Assembly: GCF_000772945.1 (NCBI RefSeq)
Contig: NZ_JPVN01000003.1
Coordinates: forward strand, 163,195 to 227,194
DNA from: Ureibacillus manganicus DSM 26584
GTDB lineage: Bacteria > Bacillota > Bacilli > Bacillales_A > Planococcaceae
Direction of reading: 5' to 3'
Length of the DNA stretch: 64,000 bases
In this document: positions 53,260 to 62,579 of the stretch, piece after piece
Layout of the letters: every line of letters begins with the position of its first letter
How positions within the stretch are numbered: the first letter of the stretch is position 1
Notes under the pieces: model-generated
What the model was told of the DNA's origin: nothing
What the model saw: the letters and a program-made list of their open reading frames with translations, nothing else
Database searches by the model: none
Program-made: the position numbers and the translations under genes

Positions 53260-56200
53260 ATGACGAACTTTAGCTTTTTACGTTCTAAAGAATCATATAA
53301 AAGCTTCTCCAATGCTTGTATAGAAGCAGAAAAAGCAATGCTTGTAAGTCCGGCGACATGCGCAATTTTGACTCGTCGGGCGCTAGAGCTTGCTGTTAAA
53401 TGGGTATACCAATTTGATAGTGAATTGGAAATGCCATATCAGGATAATTTATCGAGTTTAATCCATGACCGAAACTTTATAGGCATTATTGATGAAGAAT
53501 TGTTTCCAATGATGAAGTACATTATCAAGCTAGGAAATACAGCGGTTCATACGAATGCCTCGATCACACAAGATGAAGCGGTACTATCATTGCATCATTT
53601 GTATCAATTTGTTTCATGGATCGACTATTGTTATTCCGATAATTACGAAGCAACAAAGTTTGAGGAATCTCTTTTACATATTAATCCAGAAACGAATCGC
53701 GAAAGACCAGAAGAACTTCAGGATTTATATGAACAGTTGAGTGCAAAAGATAGTAACCTTGCAGAACTAATGAAGGAAAATCAAGCACTACGTGAAAAAC
53801 TTTCAGAAAAACGTAAACAACATATAGAGCAAGACGAGTTTAAAGTCGATGAACTTTCTGAATTTGATACACGACAAAAATATATTGACTTAGATTTAAA
53901 ACTTGCTGGTTGGGAATTTGATAAGGATGTCATTCGCGAAGTACAAGTAAGTGGAATGCCAAACAATGCTGGCACAGGTTTCGTAGATTATGTTTTGTAT
54001 AGCGATAATGGGAAACCATTAGCAGTTGTAGAGGCGAAGCGCACAACAAAAAGCCCTCAAGCTGGACGCCAACAAGCAAACCTTTATGCTGATTGTTTAG
54101 AACAAATGACAGGACAAAGACCAATTGTGTTCTATACAAATGGCTATGAAACTTATATAGAACATGACAATTACCCAGCCCGTAGAACTTCAGGCTTTTA
54201 TGATAAGGAAGAACTGCAGCTATTAGTAGATCGACGTCATCTTAAAATACCGCTCGTAAATGTTGAAATCAATGAAGACATATCAAATCGATATTATCAG
54301 AAAAAATCTATCTTAGCTGTATGTGATGCGTTATCACGCAATCAGAGAAAAACATTACTCGTAATGGCAACGGGAAGTGGAAAAACAAGAACTGCCATTT
54401 CCATTGTCGATGTACTTGCACGTCATAACTGGGTAAAAAACATCTTATTTTTGGCAGACCGCACAACACTTTTAAAACAAGCATATCGCAATTTTAATAC
54501 ACTAATGCCAAATTTAACTTTGTGTAATTTACTGAACAATAAAGACAATCCAGAAGAAAGTCGTATGGTGTTTTCTACCTATCCAACGATGATGAACGCA
54601 ATAGATGAAGCAAAACGAAAAGATGGCCGCAAGTTATTTACCGTTGGACATTTTGACTTAATAATCGTGGATGAATCTCACCGAAGCATTTATAAAAAGT
54701 ATCGTAGTATTTTTGAGTATTTTGATAGCATGTTACTAGGTTTAACAGCTACTCCAAAGGATGAGATTGATAAAAATACGTACGAAATTTTTGACCTTGA
54801 AAATGGCGTTCCAACATACGCCTATGAATTAGAAACAGCAGTAGATGATGGCTATCTTGTTGATTATCGTACGATTGAAACAAAAATGAAATTCCTTGAA
54901 GAAGGTATTCATTATGATGATTTATCAGAAGAAGAAAAAGATGAGTTTGAAGAAACCTTTGAAGATGAACCAGATTTAAAGGATATCGATAGTCATGCAT
55001 TAAATGATTGGTTATTTAATGCGAATACCATTGATCAAGTGTTAAAGGATTTAATGGAAAAGGGAATTCGTGTTGAAGGTGGAGATAAGATTGGTAAAAC
55101 GATTATTTTTGCTAAATCCCATCGTCATGCCGAAGCAATTAAACTACGATTTAATGCGTTATTTCCTGAATTAGGAAGTAAATATGCGGATGTTATTGAC
55201 TACAGTATTAATTATTATCAAACGTTAATTGATGATTTCTCAAATGTTAAGAAGCTCCCACAAATAGCTATTTCAGTAGACATGCTTGATACAGGTGTGG
55301 ATATTCCAGAAGTAGTCAATTTAGTGTTCTTTAAGAAGGTTCGTTCAAAAACGAAGTTCTGGCAAATGATTGGCCGTGGTACAAGACTTTGCCCTGATTT
55401 ATTTGGACTTGGACAAGATAAAGAGAATTTCTTGATTTTTGATTACTGTGGGAACTTTGAATTTTTCCGTGAAAATCCAAAGGGAATGGAAGGAAAAGCG
55501 ACAACAACTTTAACTGAGCGTATTTTCAATGCAAAAGTGGACATTATTCGTGAACTTCAAGGATTTGATTATCAAACAGAGGATTACATGAAGCATCGAT
55601 TAGAAATATTAAATAGTGTGCTGCAAGATGTTCAAACTCTAAATGATGAAAACTTCCGAGTACGACAACATATACAATACGTTCATAAATTTAAAGAGAA
55701 GAACAAATGGCAAGCACTCTCTGCTGTTGATACGAGTGAAATCAAGGAGCATGTCTCGCCATTAATTTCACCAATTAGTGGTGACGAGCTTGCGAAACGA
55801 TTTGACTTAGTTATGTACACAATTGTGTTAGCAAAATTACAATCAAATAATGCGACAAAACCAATTCGCAGTGTAGTTTCAACTGCAGAAGCACTTTCGA
55901 AACTAGGAACGATTCCGCAAGTGTTAGAGAAAAAACCTATCATTGATAAACTACTAACAGAAGAATTTTGGGAAAGTGCAGACATCTTTGACTTGGAAGA
56001 AGTGCGTTCTGCATTACGCGATTTAGTTAAGTTTATTGAAAAAGAAACACAGAAGATCTACTTTACGAACTTCCAAGATGAAGTGCTTGAAGTGAATGAA
56101 AACACATCTATGTATAATGTGAATGATCTAAAAAGCTATCGCAAAAAAGTTCACCACTACTTAAAAGAACATCAAGATCAATTAGCAATTTATAAATTAC

Positions 56201-56598
56201 GAAACAACAAACCGTTAACGAAGCAAGATGTGGAGATGTTAGAGGGCATCTTATGGAATGAATTAGGCTCAAAAGCAGAGTACGAAAATGATTTTGGCGA
56301 TACACCAATTACCAAACTTGTGCGAAATATTGTTGGCTTAGATCGACAAGCAGCAAATGAAGCCTTCTCTGAATTTCTTTCTGAACAACGACTAAATCTT
56401 CAACAAGCCAAGTTTGTGGAATTGATCATCGACTATGTTGTGAAGAATGGTACGCTAGATAAAAAAGTGTTACAACAAGAGCCATTTAAGACAGTCGGTA
56501 GCATCATTGAAATTTTTAAGGATAATTTGGTAGATGCGAAGAAGATTATTGGGATTATTGATGAAATTAATAGTAATTCTGAGCTTATTATTTCTTAA
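53260..56598 (+). CDS. hsdR: Type I restriction-modification system, endonuclease/translocase subunit
   Basis: ATG 53260 has AAGGTGG eight bases upstream; in-frame GTG 53248 and ATG 53254 are too close. The 1112-residue product starts with a DUF4145-like helical domain (about 1-140), then the nuclease core with YVLYSDNGKPLAVVEAKRT, a superfamily-2 translocase (ATGSGKTRTAI, VDESHRS, LTATPKD, GRGTRLCPD) and a C-terminal EcoEI-type helical domain. It cleaves unmodified DNA after ATP-driven translocation. It follows hsdS by about 30 bases and ends before a terminator. Confidence 0.95.
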   Translation: MTNFSFLRSKESYKSFSNACIEAEKAMLVSPATCAILTRRALELAVKWVYQFDSELEMPYQDNLSSLIHDRNFIGIIDEELFPMMKYIIKLGNTAVHTNASITQDEAVLSLHHLYQFVSWIDYCYSDNYEATKFEESLLHINPETNRERPEELQDLYEQLSAKDSNLAELMKENQALREKLSEKRKQHIEQDEFKVDELSEFDTRQKYIDLDLKLAGWEFDKDVIREVQVSGMPNNAGTGFVDYVLYSDNGKPLAVVEAKRTTKSPQAGRQQANLYADCLEQMTGQRPIVFYTNGYETYIEHDNYPARRTSGFYDKEELQLLVDRRHLKIPLVNVEINEDISNRYYQKKSILAVCDALSRNQRKTLLVMATGSGKTRTAISIVDVLARHNWVKNILFLADRTTLLKQAYRNFNTLMPNLTLCNLLNNKDNPEESRMVFSTYPTMMNAIDEAKRKDGRKLFTVGHFDLIIVDESHRSIYKKYRSIFEYFDSMLLGLTATPKDEIDKNTYEIFDLENGVPTYAYELETAVDDGYLVDYRTIETKMKFLEEGIHYDDLSEEEKDEFEETFEDEPDLKDIDSHALNDWLFNANTIDQVLKDLMEKGIRVEGGDKIGKTIIFAKSHRHAEAIKLRFNALFPELGSKYADVIDYSINYYQTLIDDFSNVKKLPQIAISVDMLDTGVDIPEVVNLVFFKKVRSKTKFWQMIGRGTRLCPDLFGLGQDKENFLIFDYCGNFEFFRENPKGMEGKATTTLTERIFNAKVDIIRELQGFDYQTEDYMKHRLEILNSVLQDVQTLNDENFRVRQHIQYVHKFKEKNKWQALSAVDTSEIKEHVSPLISPISGDELAKRFDLVMYTIVLAKLQSNNATKPIRSVVSTAEALSKLGTIPQVLEKKPIIDKLLTEEFWESADIFDLEEVRSALRDLVKFIEKETQKIYFTNFQDEVLEVNENTSMYNVNDLKSYRKKVHHYLKEHQDQLAIYKLRNNKPLTKQDVEMLEGILWNELGSKAEYENDFGDTPITKLVRNIVGLDRQAANEAFSEFLSEQRLNLQQAKFVELIIDYVVKNGTLDKKVLQQEPFKTVGSIIEIFKDNLVDAKKIIGIIDEINSNSELIIS

Positions 56599-56613
56599 AA
56601 GTTTCGTACAATT

Positions 56614-56660
56614 AGAAAGACCACTCAAAACGTTATTAGCGTTTCTAGTGGTCTTTCTAT
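56614..56660. terminator. Bidirectional terminator between hsdR and the c-di-GMP gene
   Basis: AGAAAGACCACT and AGTGGTCTTTCT form the outer stem, with AACG/CGTT inside. The two genes converge here. Confidence 0.85.
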
Positions 56661-56662
56661 AA

Positions 56663-59578
56663 TTACTTAAAATATTGATACTTATCTACTCTTACCCTTC
56701 TATACGCAGGTAAAGTATTACTATTATTTAATAAAATAATAAAAGTATTTAATAGAGTTGATAGTGTTTCAAGTTCTTTTTCTTCGATAATAAACTTTAT
56801 GCCGTATTCAACTAAATCCTCGTTTATTTCTTCTTTCCAAACGATGCTCCCATTTAGGGTCACGGGTTCGTCTAGGAGTTCTGTTTTAAACTGGTAAACT
56901 ACATCTCCTCTAATAGGTAACTTAAGATTTGAAACAAATCTTAGACCACCCATACTAATATCCTCAACTAGTATTTTTGAAACGCCTAATTCCATACTTC
57001 TACCTGCAATTGAAACTAATTTTATGTCAGCCTCGAGGGAATAAGGGAAATTAATGCGATTATGTTTTCTTTTACTTTCTTTTGCTTTTTGTTCAGGGTC
57101 AACCGGCAATAGAGTTTTTTTTTGTAAAAGTGATTCAAATTCATTATTCGGTACGGGATGACTAAATAAGTATCCTTGAATTTCAAAACAATGTTCTTGT
57201 TGAAGCATTTTTAACTGTTTAAGTGTTTCTACGCCTTCTGCCACAACCCTTAAGTTTAAACCTTTTGCCATATAAATAATAGATTTAATAAGATGCTTAT
57301 CTTGGTTACTATAGAACATGTTTCGAATAAATGATTTATCGATTTTAATCACATCAAATGGAAATTGCGTTAAATAGGAAAGGGAAGAATAACCTGTACC
57401 AAAATCATCTAGATTAATCTTAATTCCTAATCCTTTCAACTCACCAATAGTATTTTTAACTACATCAGAATTATTTAATATTGTACTTTCAGTAACTTCA
57501 AATTCTATATCGCTTGGCAGAATGCCTGCATCCTGAATTATTTGAACAACTTCACTTGGCCAATTTGGCTTCATAAAATGGATAGCAGAAATATTAATTG
57601 AAACGGGTACAACTTGTAGACCCTGTTTCTTCCATTTCATAATTTGAGAACATACCTCTTTTAAAACCCAATCATCAATCGCAGTAATTAAACCATTTTC
57701 TTCAGCAACGCTTAGGAATTCATGTGGAGAAATCAATCCCCATTCGTGATGGTTCCAACGGATTAGGGCTTCAGCGCCAATAATTTGGTTCGTTTTGGAG
57801 TCAACTCTAGGTTGGAAATATAAAACCATTTCCTTGTCCTCAATCGCTTTTTTTAGGTCTCTACCAATACTAAAATTTTTGAAAGATTGTATACTACTAG
57901 AATGAGAAAGAATAATATAATTATTTCTACCTCTTATTTCAGCTTGCTTTAAAGCGAAATTTGCGTTTCTCATTAATTCTAAACTTGTATTTCCGTTTTC
58001 GGGATAAGTACTAATACCAATACTTGCAGTGACATATAATTCATATCCATTAATATAAAATGGTACATTAATACACTCATTAATCTTTTGTACTATTTTT
58101 TTCAATTCTTCAATTGATTTTATATTTTCAATTAGCATCAAAAATTCATCAGATCCTCGACGGGCAAGGGTATCGTTTAATTTAATATGTTCTTTAAGGC
58201 GATTAGAAAATAGTTTTAACAGTTCATCTCCAGAAGCATTTCCAAGTGTGTGGTTAATATACTTAAATCCATCAATGTCCAATTTAATGACTGCAAATTT
58301 GTCATCACTGTCAGTGTACCTCGATATAACTTCTTCTAACTTTTCTATGAACTGATAACGGTTTGGTAGCTTTGTTAAAACATCATAATTGGCTAAAAAC
58401 TGTACCTTTTCTTCCAGCATCTTCTGTTCAGTAATATCAGATACTAATCCATCTAGTTGTATAATATCCCCGGATTCACTCAAAGTAGGAATTGTATAAT
58501 CTAGTATCCATTTAATACTTCCATCCTTATGTATAATTCGATATTGATGTTTGAGGATTTTCCCACTCGCTAAGATTTGCTGATTACCCAAGTATTGTTC
58601 CAAATCTTCATGATAGACAACAGAATTCCAAGAAAGGGATTTAAAATCCTCCTGACTATAGCCTGTGATTTTTTCAATTCCTTTTGAAACTTCCCCATAT
58701 ACCCCGTTTTGTAAGTCCATCGTCCAAATACCGACATCTGGATTGTCATAAAACATTTTAATATGAGTTTCTTTTTCTACTAAATCATTGGAAATTTTAT
58801 GGTCTGTAATATCTTGAATAAATCCAACCAAACCTTCAAGGTTTCCTTTTTTATCTAGCAGAATTCCTGATTGTTCCCGAACGAAACATATCGATTGATC
58901 TTGTCTTATTAGACGATAATCAATTACAAAACCAACCTTTTCCTTCAAAGAATTTTGCACAGTATTTAGTAGTCGTTGCTGATCTTCTGGATGAACATAT
59001 CGTAAAAAATGCTTCAGTGTCGGGGTAAATGGCTTTTCGTGGTTAATATTAAGCATTTCAGTAAATTGCTTCGAAAAATAAAGTAAATCATTTATGGCAT
59101 CGTAGTAAAAATTACAAATATATTCTACCTGGTCAAAGGCTTCACGCATTTTTATATAGTGATTTAGTTGTTGTTCTTGTTTTTGACGATCCGAAATATT
59201 CTTTAAAATTACATAAACTATTATGTTAGCTTTTTGTTTTATTGGAATAAGTGTAAAGTTATAGTCTATTGGTTTTCCTTGATTGGTAACTACAATAGCA
59301 TCAAAACTTTGTGTTTTTCCGGTTAGTGCAATTTCAAAGTGTTTTCTTATATTAGATGAGTAATCCTTTAGAAATATTTCGAAAAAAGGGTTATGTAAAT
59401 CCTGCTCAGTATATCCAAATTGTTCTACAAACACTTCATCATAAGAAATTACTTTCCCATCTTTATCTAATTTAACGATAGGATTTAGATAGTCAAAAAC
59501 TTCTGGATCTAGTTGGACGTTGTATTTTAGTAAACTTTCACCATGGTCAGTTGTCTTCTTAAAAAAATTTCTCAACAT
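56663..59578 (-). CDS. PAS-GGDEF-EAL-PilZ cyclic di-GMP signalling protein
   Basis: The 971-residue protein has three PAS domains (about residues 25-385), a GGDEF domain (about 390-555), an EAL domain (about 565-815) and a C-terminal PilZ domain (about 845-955). The GGDEF site reads RRGSDEF and the RxxD inhibitory site is KLND, so cyclase activity is doubtful. The EAL motifs are intact (GAEALIRW, EVTEST, DDFGTGYSSL, KIDKSF, AEGVET, QGYLFS), so it likely degrades c-di-GMP. PilZ shows RKHNRINF and EDISMGGLRF. No membrane helix is seen; it is a cytoplasmic sensor. Confidence 0.9.
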   Translation of the reverse strand: MLRNFFKKTTDHGESLLKYNVQLDPEVFDYLNPIVKLDKDGKVISYDEVFVEQFGYTEQDLHNPFFEIFLKDYSSNIRKHFEIALTGKTQSFDAIVVTNQGKPIDYNFTLIPIKQKANIIVYVILKNISDRQKQEQQLNHYIKMREAFDQVEYICNFYYDAINDLLYFSKQFTEMLNINHEKPFTPTLKHFLRYVHPEDQQRLLNTVQNSLKEKVGFVIDYRLIRQDQSICFVREQSGILLDKKGNLEGLVGFIQDITDHKISNDLVEKETHIKMFYDNPDVGIWTMDLQNGVYGEVSKGIEKITGYSQEDFKSLSWNSVVYHEDLEQYLGNQQILASGKILKHQYRIIHKDGSIKWILDYTIPTLSESGDIIQLDGLVSDITEQKMLEEKVQFLANYDVLTKLPNRYQFIEKLEEVISRYTDSDDKFAVIKLDIDGFKYINHTLGNASGDELLKLFSNRLKEHIKLNDTLARRGSDEFLMLIENIKSIEELKKIVQKINECINVPFYINGYELYVTASIGISTYPENGNTSLELMRNANFALKQAEIRGRNNYIILSHSSSIQSFKNFSIGRDLKKAIEDKEMVLYFQPRVDSKTNQIIGAEALIRWNHHEWGLISPHEFLSVAEENGLITAIDDWVLKEVCSQIMKWKKQGLQVVPVSINISAIHFMKPNWPSEVVQIIQDAGILPSDIEFEVTESTILNNSDVVKNTIGELKGLGIKINLDDFGTGYSSLSYLTQFPFDVIKIDKSFIRNMFYSNQDKHLIKSIIYMAKGLNLRVVAEGVETLKQLKMLQQEHCFEIQGYLFSHPVPNNEFESLLQKKTLLPVDPEQKAKESKRKHNRINFPYSLEADIKLVSIAGRSMELGVSKILVEDISMGGLRFVSNLKLPIRGDVVYQFKTELLDEPVTLNGSIVWKEEINEDLVEYGIKFIIEEKELETLSTLLNTFIILLNNSNTLPAYRRVRVDKYQYFK

Positions 59579-60427
59579 TATGAATAACCACTCCTAAAGT
59601 ATTTTCATATTATAGTTATTTTATAGTATTAAATACTTGTGTTTAAGATTCCGTTATAGTAAATACGAATTGTATATAACACAACATAATATACATCTTT
59701 TGTAACGAGTTGAATAAGTAAAAGGACTTATTTTAAGTAAAATTTTGTTAACTTATGAAATACTTAATATAAATTTACAATGCCCAATTGTTGTAATATA
59801 TTAATGAGTAAACTTTTGTATATAAAAAAATATAAATGTTTAAATCATATTTTTATTATAATAGAGGTTCAATAAAAAAGAGATACTTAGAAATTGGTAA
59901 TAAGGGGGATAAAATGGAATTACAAAAATATAGTAAACATTTGATTCAAAATATTAAAAATACATAATCTTAGTGGTTTAACTATGAATAGACAGATTTA
60001 ATATCTTTTCAGGAAGTTTATCGTTTCTTACACTCTTTTAAAGGGATTTCGAGAACACTAAAATGGGTGGGGATTCTAGAATACATTAAAATCATACTAC
60101 CCAAGTCAACTTACAAAATTAATTAAGAACACTTCACTAACAAAAGAGAAAAACGGCCAGGTACTGGTTCCAAGAAAAAAATGATGACCAATACATTAAA
60201 GATCATTGCTAATAACAGCAACGTTCTTTTTTGTGTGATTAAAGCTTAGCCTTAAACCATTCAACCTCTCTACGCTCGTGTAAAAACTTCATTAAAAATC
60301 TTGATGAATTTCAATCTATAATGAAATACCAAGTAATTACAAAAATACATATTAATGGTATTATATAAAAAACATCATATGAATTGACTCTCATGAATGA
60401 TTAATATGCTAAAAGAGAGGGATTGTG
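59579..60427. other. 849-base AT-rich gap with gene debris
   Basis: A frame at 59914-59967 encodes 17 residues (MELQKYSKHLIQNIKNT) after a good AAGGGGG ribosome site, then stops. A startless open stretch at 59992-60126 encodes FQEVYRFLHSFKGISRTLKW-like sequence and ends KSTYKIN. The two could be pieces of one decayed gene. A terminator-like hairpin follows at 60198-60234. I recognise no family. Confidence 0.3.
60198..60234 (+). terminator. Terminator-like hairpin in the debris region
   Basis: AAGATCATTGCT and AGCAACGTTCTT pair with two mismatches around AATAAC and are followed by TTTTG. Confidence 0.55.
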
Positions 60428-60724
60428 ATGAAAGAAAAAGGGATGGGATTAACATTAGGGGTAATGTTATTATTTAACACGGCTTTTGTAGGAGCTGCAT
60501 CAGCTAGTAAGGTTAGTAATGAAGAAGAAATAGAGGACGATGTACAATTGCAATCATTAAATCGGGAAGCAGCCGATACAATCAAAACCGTACATGAAAG
60601 AGAACTAGCAAAACGGACAGTAGTACCTTATGAAACATGGTTAAATCGAAAGGCAGCCAATTCAATCAAATCGATCTATGAAAAGGAATTGTCAGAACGA
60701 ACAGGAATACCTAGTGGAAAATGA
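60428..60724 (+). CDS. Secreted small protein with two 30-residue repeats
   Basis: ATG 60428 follows GAGAGGGA, giving 98 residues with a signal peptide (cleavage likely after GAASA). The mature part has an acidic linker and two similar units: LNREAADTIKTVHERELAKRT and LNRKAANSIKSIYEKELSERT, each followed by a short V/I-P segment. The units are charged amphipathic helices. There is no known family that I can name. The gene is followed by two terminators and stands alone; a secreted signal, adhesin or spore/biofilm component are all possible. Confidence 0.65.
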   Translation: MKEKGMGLTLGVMLLFNTAFVGAASASKVSNEEEIEDDVQLQSLNREAADTIKTVHERELAKRTVVPYETWLNRKAANSIKSIYEKELSERTGIPSGK

Positions 60725-60736
60725 ATGTCGGCTGAA

Positions 60737-60768
60737 AAGGTAACGAGGTGTTTCGCGTTACTTTTTTG
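60737..60768 (+). terminator. Terminator after the small secreted protein
   Basis: GGTAACG pairs with CGTTAC(T) around a 10-base loop and is followed by six T. Confidence 0.8.
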
Positions 60769-60806
60769 GCGAATAGCAAAGTATTAGTATCTGTAATCCG
60801 CATAAG

Positions 60807-60850
60807 AAAAGACACCAACTCGACCTATTTGGGTCGGGTTGTGTTTTTCT
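60807..60850 (+). terminator. Second hairpin terminator
   Basis: AAAAGACACCAACTCGACC and GGTCGGGTTGTGTTTTT pair with few mismatches around a 5-base loop, then CTC. Confidence 0.75.
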
Positions 60851-60884
60851 CATGAACAAATTCATTAATCATCTAATAGAAAAA

Positions 60885-60913
60885 TACCCCGTCTAATCAA
60901 GTTTAACGGGGTA
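60885..60913 (-). terminator. Terminator of the amhX-like gene
   Basis: TACCCCG pairs with CGGGGTA; on the minus strand TTTTTC follows. It is just beyond the stop at 60940. Confidence 0.8.
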
Positions 60914-60939
60914 CTTACTAATGGATTTATATGCTTATT

Positions 60940-62094
60940 TTATTTATCTTCTAAACTTTCATAAGTTCTAATCACTGTTCTTGCAAGAATTTCAACTCCG
61001 GTAATGATCCTATCATGGTTGAACTTCATTTTCGGGTGGTGAAGGCCAGGTGCTAAATCACATCCCAAACCTAACATTGTTGCTTTGACAGAAGGACGTT
61101 TTAATGTGTAATAGTGGAAATCCTCGCCACCTGGACTAACTATTGCCGGTATTAAAAATTCTTCTCCAACTGTATCAGAAATTGCTTGGGCCATTAAGTT
61201 AACTGCTTTTTCATCCACTTTTGCAGCCGCAATTTCAGAAGTAATGTCAAATGTAATCTCTACATTTAAGAATTTAGCTACATAGTCAATCGAATTCGTT
61301 ACTTGCTCTAGTAATGTGTCCATCAGTTCATTTGTTTGAGCACGTAAGTCAATACTGAATATCCCGTTTCCTGGTATAATATTAGCTGATTCGCCACCAG
61401 CTTTAAACATTGTTACTTTGGCAGAATGTGGAGTCAAAGGATCTAGTTTAATCGATTGAATTGCATGTACGAGAAGAGACATTACTTCAATGGCATTTTG
61501 ACCTTGATTTGGCCTAGATCCATGTGCATCATTTCCTCGAATCGAACCCTTCAATACTTTTGCGCTACCATGCATAATTGCTGGAGCCGCATAGCCATCG
61601 CCCATTTCCTGTATTGAGCGCAAGTGCACACCATATAAGTAATCTATGTCGTCTAAAAGACCTTTATCTATAAAAGCTAGTGCGCCTTTACCGACTTCTT
61701 CTGCAGGTTGGAAAAACACTTTTAACTTTACGTAATTAGGTATCCCAAGTTTTTTCAAGGCTATTAAAGCACCGAAAGCCATTGTCGCATGTGCATCGTG
61801 CCCACATGAGTGATTCGCTTGAAACACACCATCAACTTCTTGCCAAAGTGCATCGATATCACCTCGAAGACCAATACATAAATCACCTGAACCATAGGTA
61901 ACAACGAGACCAGTTATATCATCGAACGTCTGAACTTCAAAACCATAATTTTCCAATTTCTCTTTTAAATATTGAGTAGTTTTTACTTCTTTCCAACTAA
62001 TCTCTGGATTTGCATGTAAATGTTGAAATACCCTTTCAACTTCGGGTTTTATTTCTTCGACAATTGTTTTTATTTCACTTTGCACTGAATGCAT
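60940..62094 (-). CDS. amhX: M20 amidohydrolase, AmhX-like
   Basis: The 384-residue protein belongs to the M20D amidohydrolases. Metal-binding and catalytic parts are visible: HANPEISWKE, GDIDALWQEVDG, NHSCGHDAHATMA, FFQPAEEVGKGA, DAHGSRP and GGEDFHYY. The DALWQEVDG and YLYGVHLR segments match what I remember of Bacillus subtilis AmhX, which has almost the same length. It probably hydrolyses an N-acyl or amide bond of an amino acid-type substrate in the cytoplasm. It is a single gene, divergent from the next M20 gene. Confidence 0.85.
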   Translation of the reverse strand: MHSVQSEIKTIVEEIKPEVERVFQHLHANPEISWKEVKTTQYLKEKLENYGFEVQTFDDITGLVVTYGSGDLCIGLRGDIDALWQEVDGVFQANHSCGHDAHATMAFGALIALKKLGIPNYVKLKVFFQPAEEVGKGALAFIDKGLLDDIDYLYGVHLRSIQEMGDGYAAPAIMHGSAKVLKGSIRGNDAHGSRPNQGQNAIEVMSLLVHAIQSIKLDPLTPHSAKVTMFKAGGESANIIPGNGIFSIDLRAQTNELMDTLLEQVTNSIDYVAKFLNVEITFDITSEIAAAKVDEKAVNLMAQAISDTVGEEFLIPAIVSPGGEDFHYYTLKRPSVKATMLGLGCDLAPGLHHPKMKFNHDRIITGVEILARTVIRTYESLEDK

Positions 62095-62579
62095 TTGAAC
62101 CTCACTCCTGTTTCAAAGTAAGAACTCCATTCTTGCAACTTTAGCTGGAATGGTTTCTATTAAACTTGTAATTAAAAAGTGCTTTTGAGGAAAATCTAAA
62201 ATAAATGAATGTAACAAAAAATATTACAAACAAGCTGGAACTTTGTATTCACTGATAACTTTAGTTTCTAATATTATACAAAATTCAGAAAATTTAAACT
62301 CGTCTAACATTATAATGAAGGCTAAACTTTATTGCAATGTGAAATGTTTGTAAACTATGAAAATAAAATTAAAAGTGAGTAATATTAATACCTACTATCG
62401 GTTCTCATTTTAATGGAAAGCTTATATAAAGAATTTTGCTCATCATTGAGTATAGTCCTTTATTTTATTTACTCTCGAGTATTAATCTAGTAATTTATTT
62501 TGATAATTCTCAAAATTAAACTATATTAATAATAATGGGATTTTCTGATACATAGTTGTTCGATAAGGGGGAATGGAAC
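62095..62579. other. 485-base divergent intergenic region
   Basis: AT-rich spacer between two divergent M20 peptidase genes. It must hold both promoters, but I find no clear -35/-10 pair with good spacing and no hairpin or small gene. A ribosome site AAGGGGGA for the plus-strand gene lies at 62565-62572. Confidence 0.4.

Noticed and set aside
62095..62579. Riboswitch or small RNA between the M20 genes
   Set aside because: No stable stem or conserved core is visible; the region is simply AT-rich.
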